From: Saprospiraceae bacterium
Lineage (GTDB): Bacteria > Bacteroidota > Bacteroidia > Chitinophagales > Saprospiraceae
NCBI GenBank assembly: GCA_016787545.1
Contig: JAEUUS010000345.1
Coordinates: forward strand, 1 to 38,699
DNA: 38,699 bases
Direction of reading: 5' to 3'
The notes beneath the pieces are model-generated. The model was not told the origin of the DNA, made no database searches, and worked only from the letters and a program-made list of their open reading frames with translations. This document shows, piece by piece, positions 35,414 through 38,699 of this stretch. Positions within the stretch are counted from its first letter, which is position 1. Each line of letters starts with the position of its first letter. The position numbers and the translations under genes were made by a program.

Positions 35414-36376
35414 ATGAAGAACAAGTTTTTATTTTTTTGCTACGGATTCCTACTGGCATCCATTTGGGGTGTCTGTTTCCTGGATTCAACAATGGCTGAT
35501 AAAGTAACCGCTGCCATGGGTTTGGCATTCACTTTTTTAAGCGCATATTTTTTACAGCGACAATATGGGTTTAGCTTAAGCAAAGTGGATAAGTGCATCG
35601 TTGCCCTATTTCCATTGATTTTCCTGATTGGATTATACAACTCCCTGATTGATTTTGGGTATTTTCGGTTCAAAATGTATAATTTTTCTGCTATTTTCCA
35701 GACAGTATTTTACTTACAAATAATTAATCCTGGTCTGATAGCATTTATAACCTTGGTTTTAGGACTTACATGGCTCAAAGACCTCCGGAATCCGGCCAAT
35801 GTTTTTGTATTTAGCTTTATTACCTTGTTTTATTCCTACCTTTTTATGTATGAGTGGAAATTACGTTGGCATGACGGTAAAAGAATTAATTTCGATACAG
35901 AAGCGCAAGCCAGCAATAGCGTAATAAAGACAAATGATCAGGAACTCAACCATAACATCAACCTGGCCAATTTTGCCTTTATCAATGCTACCTTGGATAC
36001 CGTTTCGCTGTTGGACAACGCGGATAAATACATTCTTTTGGAGACATGGGCAGAAACTTGTGCGCCATGCAGAAAAGCAATGCTTGAAATGCCTTCTTTT
36101 TATCAGTCGGTAGCAGATAAGTTGTCGGTATTTTATGTGTATGAAAACCGGAAAGCGAGTGTCAGAGATAATTTTGAGCAGATTTTTTCTTTTAAGGAAA
36201 TCAAGGATACATCAAGGATTGTCATTGATATTGAACAGGAATTGTATCATGCGTTGGGTATGCAGGGGTATCCCTATTTTTTGCTATTTGATGCTAAGGG
36301 TAATCTGATCCTTCATATCCAGGGCTATGGTAATAAGGATAACATTGCGGCGAGAATAGCTGTGCATCTGAAATGA
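35414..36376 (+). CDS. Membrane protein with C-terminal thioredoxin-like domain
   Basis: 320 residues. About five hydrophobic segments (roughly 5-22, 31-48, 59-80, 95-120, 128-147) are followed by a TlpA/thioredoxin-like domain from about 183. YILLETWAETCAPCRKAML has the redox-type CAPC motif (Cys216, Cys219), and QGYPYFLLFDAKGNL provides the cis-Pro loop (Tyr-Pro). It is probably a periplasmic disulfide reductase or cytochrome-maturation-type protein, though the membrane part is not one I recognise. It is 75 bases downstream of the FadH-like gene on the same strand, so could be cotranscribed. It converges on a T9SS cargo gene across family G copy 2. Confidence 0.8.
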   Translation: MKNKFLFFCYGFLLASIWGVCFLDSTMADKVTAAMGLAFTFLSAYFLQRQYGFSLSKVDKCIVALFPLIFLIGLYNSLIDFGYFRFKMYNFSAIFQTVFYLQIINPGLIAFITLVLGLTWLKDLRNPANVFVFSFITLFYSYLFMYEWKLRWHDGKRINFDTEAQASNSVIKTNDQELNHNINLANFAFINATLDTVSLLDNADKYILLETWAETCAPCRKAMLEMPSFYQSVADKLSVFYVYENRKASVRDNFEQIFSFKEIKDTSRIVIDIEQELYHALGMQGYPYFLLFDAKGNLILHIQGYGNKDNIAARIAVHLK

Positions 36377-36480
36377 GTTTTTTACCGCGGAGGCGGAGAG
36401 GCGCGGAGAGTTTGACAATCAATTATTTACACCTCTGCGTCTCTCCGCTTCTGCAGTAAAAATTACTTAAGAGACTCTCA
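36376..36480. repeat. Inverted-repeat element, family G copy 2
   Basis: The left arm GTTTTTTACCGCGGAGGCGG (36377-36396) continues as AGAGGCGCGGAGAG. The right arm CTCTGCGTCTCTCCGCTTCT (36433-36452) continues as GCAGTAAAAATTACTT and ends GAGACTCTCA at 36480. The last triplet, read on the minus strand, is the TGA stop codon of the 36478-37377 gene. The inner hairpin seen in copy 1 is missing; the loop is only about 22 bases. Confidence 0.88.
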
Positions 36481-37377
36481 CTTTATACACATTACCCTGA
36501 ACCACCCTTCTGATCCATCGGAAAATCTTGCGCTACCGAAATACAACCCGGGCGTAAGTGCTGGCAATACCACCCGATTGTTCTCGCAGTTTCCGGTGGA
36601 AAGCACCAGGGCGCCGAGCGCATTGTAAAGCTTCAAATGCTGCAAGGGTTCATTTTGATCCAGTTCCAGTGCCAGAAAATCTGAAGCCGGGTTAGGATAC
36701 GCCTTTACTGGCCGGGTAGTAAGGTTGTTCGTGGAACTGGCGTAACAAGTGCTCAGTCCCGGCCTGATATACAAGAGTTGTCCATTGGTGCTGAAGCAAC
36801 GGATGCTCATGGGAATTCCGTCCCAAAGAGAACAAAAAGTTTCTGAGTCAAGAAAATCCTCCATTTCTCCAATGCCTTCCACCCAGCGGAAAGGGCCGCA
36901 AACGCTGTTAAAAATGACAGATTTTCTGGGTATCCCGTCTAAAAGTGTTTCGGTGTCTATCTGCACCACATAACGGATAGCCTGATTGGGATCAACACCA
37001 GGCAGAGAATCTCCTACAACAAAGTTGAAATCATAAATCAGTTGTTCAGGCGAGTTTTCCATCCATCTGTACGTTCGCCCATTTTCTTCCCTGTAAAAAC
37101 GCGCATCGGAAATCCAGGGGCCGCTGCTCATGTTCGTGGAATAAATGAGCTCGTGGTAATATTTCCCGTCCTTGAGTGCGGAGTCTGCTGAAAATGTATA
37201 CCTGCGTATTTCAGAAGGCCAGCCGGGAGAGGGATGTTTCCAATCCACAATCCATTCGTTTTGGGCAGTTACAAATGGCAGGAAGAGGGTATCTGAACAC
37301 TGGTGGTCTGGTCGCGCGTTCAGGTTGCTTAGCTGAAGGCCTAACAGGATGGAACAAACGAGTAAATGGAACTTCAT
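36478..37377 (-). CDS. T9SS type A sorting domain protein of unknown function
   Basis: 299 residues. A signal peptide (about 1-21) precedes a 190-residue region with LPFVTAQNEWIVDWKHPS and many aromatic and Asp-rich strands; I recognise no domain, but the style is that of Bacteroidota secreted proteins read out as beta-sandwiches. From about residue 222, VKAYPNPASDFLALELDQ opens a Por sorting domain that ends with GWFRVMCIK. It should be exported through T9SS. A perfect -7 box lies at 37426-37433. Its stop codon is in repeat family G. Confidence 0.82.
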   Translation of the reverse strand: MKFHLLVCSILLGLQLSNLNARPDHQCSDTLFLPFVTAQNEWIVDWKHPSPGWPSEIRRYTFSADSALKDGKYYHELIYSTNMSSGPWISDARFYREENGRTYRWMENSPEQLIYDFNFVVGDSLPGVDPNQAIRYVVQIDTETLLDGIPRKSVIFNSVCGPFRWVEGIGEMEDFLDSETFCSLWDGIPMSIRCFSTNGQLLYIRPGLSTCYASSTNNLTTRPVKAYPNPASDFLALELDQNEPLQHLKLYNALGALVLSTGNCENNRVVLPALTPGLYFGSARFSDGSEGWFRVMCIK

Positions 37378-37425
37378 AGCAGTAGTTTTTATGGTATTTG
37401 AAATATTTTACATGTTGCGCTAAAA

Positions 37426-37433
37426 CAAATTTA
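37426..37433 (-). promoter_or_regulatory. Candidate -7 box of the 36478-37377 gene
   Basis: TAAATTTG on the minus strand matches TAnnTTTG exactly and lies 48 bases before the start codon. No TTTG occurs at the -33 distance, so confidence is limited. Confidence 0.35.
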
Positions 37434-37494
37434 TTGGTAATCAACGTTATAACAGCGCATTATCTTGACCTTTGCCCAATTGCGACACACAAAC

Positions 37495-37562
37495 CAGTTA
37501 TTCAATCTTCCAGACCTATAAGGTTTTGGAAAACCTTATAGGTCTGGAAGACTGAATAACTG
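37495..37562. repeat. 33-bp-arm palindrome, family H
   Basis: Two 33-base arms (37495-37527 and 37530-37562) pair with one mismatch around the two bases GG. The core is ACCTATAAGGTTTT and its complement. It lies between divergent genes, 11 bases before the ATG at 37574, so transcribed RNA of the downstream gene would start with or contain this hairpin. Confidence 0.9.
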
Positions 37563-37573
37563 CACTCAAACCC

Positions 37574-38398
37574 ATGTTCACCAACCGACTCATTGCTCCT
37601 TTTGCCGTTTTAGGCGCCGTTTTTCTGGTGCTGGCCTGGACTTACGACGAAAAGTACGCCTTTTATTTTGTGCCATGCTTAGTGGTGGCCGCGCTGCTTT
37701 ACATCACTTCTCCGCAGATTAACTGGTGGTGGTACACCCGCAATCCGCCTGAACTCAGCACAGAGTTGCGCGCATTTCTGGAACGCAACCACGGGTATTA
37801 CCAGCGGTTGAGCGATACCGAAAAACGTCGTTTCCGCGGCCGCATCGCACTTTTCAATATGGGTACCGACTGGGAGCCGCTGGCTTTTCCGGAAGATTCT
37901 TTACCGCCGGATGTGCAGGTAGCCATATCGGCGCAGGCCGTGATGCTTACGTTCCATCGGGAGGACTTTCTTTTTGAGGCCTTCGAAAAGGTGATCATTT
38001 TCCCTCGACCATTCCCCACTCCGGAACATCCATACGATCATGCCTCGGAGTTACATCCGGGAGATGGATGTTTGTTGTTTTCCGCAGAACAAGTCATGCT
38101 GGCCTTTGTAAAGTCGCAACAGTGGTACAATGTGGCTCTGCATGAATATGCCAAAGCATTTGTGCTGAAATACCCCTCAGAGTCCTGGCCAAGTCTGGCT
38201 GAAGACTCCGTTTGGGAGGCATTGCAGCAAATTAGTGGTATGTCTGCCGCTTATGTGGAATCTGTGATAGGTATACAAGGGGTGGAACCTTTGCCGGTAG
38301 CTATTCACCATTATTTTGTGTTTCCGGAGCGTTTTGCGCAGACGCTTCCAGACTTAAACAAAGTATTTTCCGGTATTTTTGCCCCTTTAGCTGCCTGA
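37574..38398 (+). CDS. M90/MtfA-like protein with degenerate zinc motif
   Basis: 274 residues with two N-terminal transmembrane helices (about 8-22 and 29-45), then a domain resembling MtfA-type M90 metallopeptidases: LERNHGYYQRLSDTEKRRFRGRIALF, AISAQAVMLTF, FEKVIIFPRPF and LPDLNKVF. The expected zinc motif HExxH (usually LHEFAH in relatives) is HEYAK (190-194), with Lys in place of the second His. The place where the third ligand Glu usually sits reads AIHHYFVFP. Either zinc binding is altered or the protein is inactive, perhaps keeping only a binding role. E. coli MtfA binds the Mlc repressor; no such link can be made here. It is preceded by the palindrome at 37495. Confidence 0.82.
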   Translation: MFTNRLIAPFAVLGAVFLVLAWTYDEKYAFYFVPCLVVAALLYITSPQINWWWYTRNPPELSTELRAFLERNHGYYQRLSDTEKRRFRGRIALFNMGTDWEPLAFPEDSLPPDVQVAISAQAVMLTFHREDFLFEAFEKVIIFPRPFPTPEHPYDHASELHPGDGCLLFSAEQVMLAFVKSQQWYNVALHEYAKAFVLKYPSESWPSLAEDSVWEALQQISGMSAAYVESVIGIQGVEPLPVAIHHYFVFPERFAQTLPDLNKVFSGIFAPLAA

Positions 38399-38487
38399 TA
38401 TACTTTCATTATCATTTCATTTGCGCATTCCAACACATTCCGCCGTACTGTAATATTCAAAAAGGCGTTTACATTCGCGTTAAAAAA

Positions 38488-38569
38488 AATGACCACCCCC
38501 ATCCCCCTCAATGACCCAAAATGACCTCCAATGACCCTAAATGACCCCAATGACCATAAATGACCTTTC
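38488..38569. repeat. AATGACC tandem repeat (family F)
   Basis: About seven degenerate units of 9-11 bp with AATGACC at their head, ending 11 bases before the ATG of the last gene. No inverted partner is seen. Similar in position and style to the AATGTGG repeat before the tdh start. Confidence 0.85.
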
Positions 38570-38580
38570 AACTACCCACC

Positions 38581-38699
38581 ATGAGAAACATACTCCTCCT
38601 TTCTATCCTTACGCTGGCGCTGGCGCAAAGTTGTGATACCGCCAAGAAGAGTTCCGCATCCAAAAACAGCAAAGCCGGCGTCGACAAAACGGTGATGGC
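38581..38699 (+). CDS. Putative lipoprotein, N-terminal fragment
   Basis: The frame is open to the window edge. The first residues MRNILLLSILTLALAQSC form a lipoprotein signal with Cys18, followed by a Lys/Ser-rich linker (DTAKKSSASKNSKAG). Too little is present to name a family. The start codon follows the family F tandem repeat. Confidence 0.65.
   Translation, partial: MRNILLLSILTLALAQSCDTAKKSSASKNSKAGVDKTVM

Overview
The window looks like a chromosomal segment of a Bacteroidota bacterium, with a Saprospiraceae-like member as my best guess from overall character. The evidence is a PorX-type regulator of the type IX secretion system (T9SS), three proteins ending in T9SS-type Por sorting domains, a threonine dehydrogenase of the SDR/epimerase type, a paired DUF1501/DUF1800 module, TPR histidine kinases, and near absence of Shine-Dalgarno sequences. 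A few promoter candidates match the Bacteroidota -7 box TAnnTTTG. I see no tRNA, rRNA, CRISPR array, prophage, transposase or integrase gene.

Layout. 1-2.6 kb: 3' end of an M28 peptidase, a LOG-type nucleoside monophosphate phosphoribohydrolase and an unknown lipoprotein. 2.6-5.5 kb, minus strand: an NTF2-like secreted protein, a diheme cytochrome c and a ScyD/ScyE-like T9SS cargo. 5.7-9.3 kb, minus: threonine dehydrogenase, then a TPR histidine kinase and its NarL-type response regulator. 9.6-16.3 kb: a large metallopeptidase/beta-propeller/beta-barrel protein converging on a 1144-residue T9SS adhesin-like protein with seven 52-residue repeats. 16.5-18.9 kb: FkbM methyltransferase and PorX. 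19.5-22 kb: dynamin-like GTPase and a small outer-membrane protein. 22.2-26.8 kb, minus: TPR adenylate cyclase, bestrophin and NtrY-like kinase in a tight operon. 27-28.9 kb: a four-helix-bundle protein and an unknown helical-repeat protein. 29.3-32.9 kb: DUF1800 and DUF1501 split by an opposed YceI gene. 33.3-38.7 kb: a FadH-like Fe-S flavoenzyme, a membrane thioredoxin-like protein, a third T9SS cargo, an M90/MtfA-like protein with a degraded zinc motif, and the start of a lipoprotein.

The most unusual content lies between the genes. At least seven sequence families of short-period degenerate repeats (units of 7-10 bp) fill many intergenic gaps. Several share one design: outer inverted arms made of the short repeat, enclosing a second inverted repeat that differs from copy to copy. 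These elements abut coding sequences with no spacer. In nine genes the stop codon lies in or touches the repeat, and in three the start codon does. One family also sits in frame inside the FadH-like gene as a linker. YceI is bounded on both sides by copies of one family exactly where it separates DUF1800 from DUF1501. No gene in the window obviously mobilises these elements. They are my best candidate for something undescribed, though they may be a REP/MITE-like class mobilised from elsewhere in the genome.
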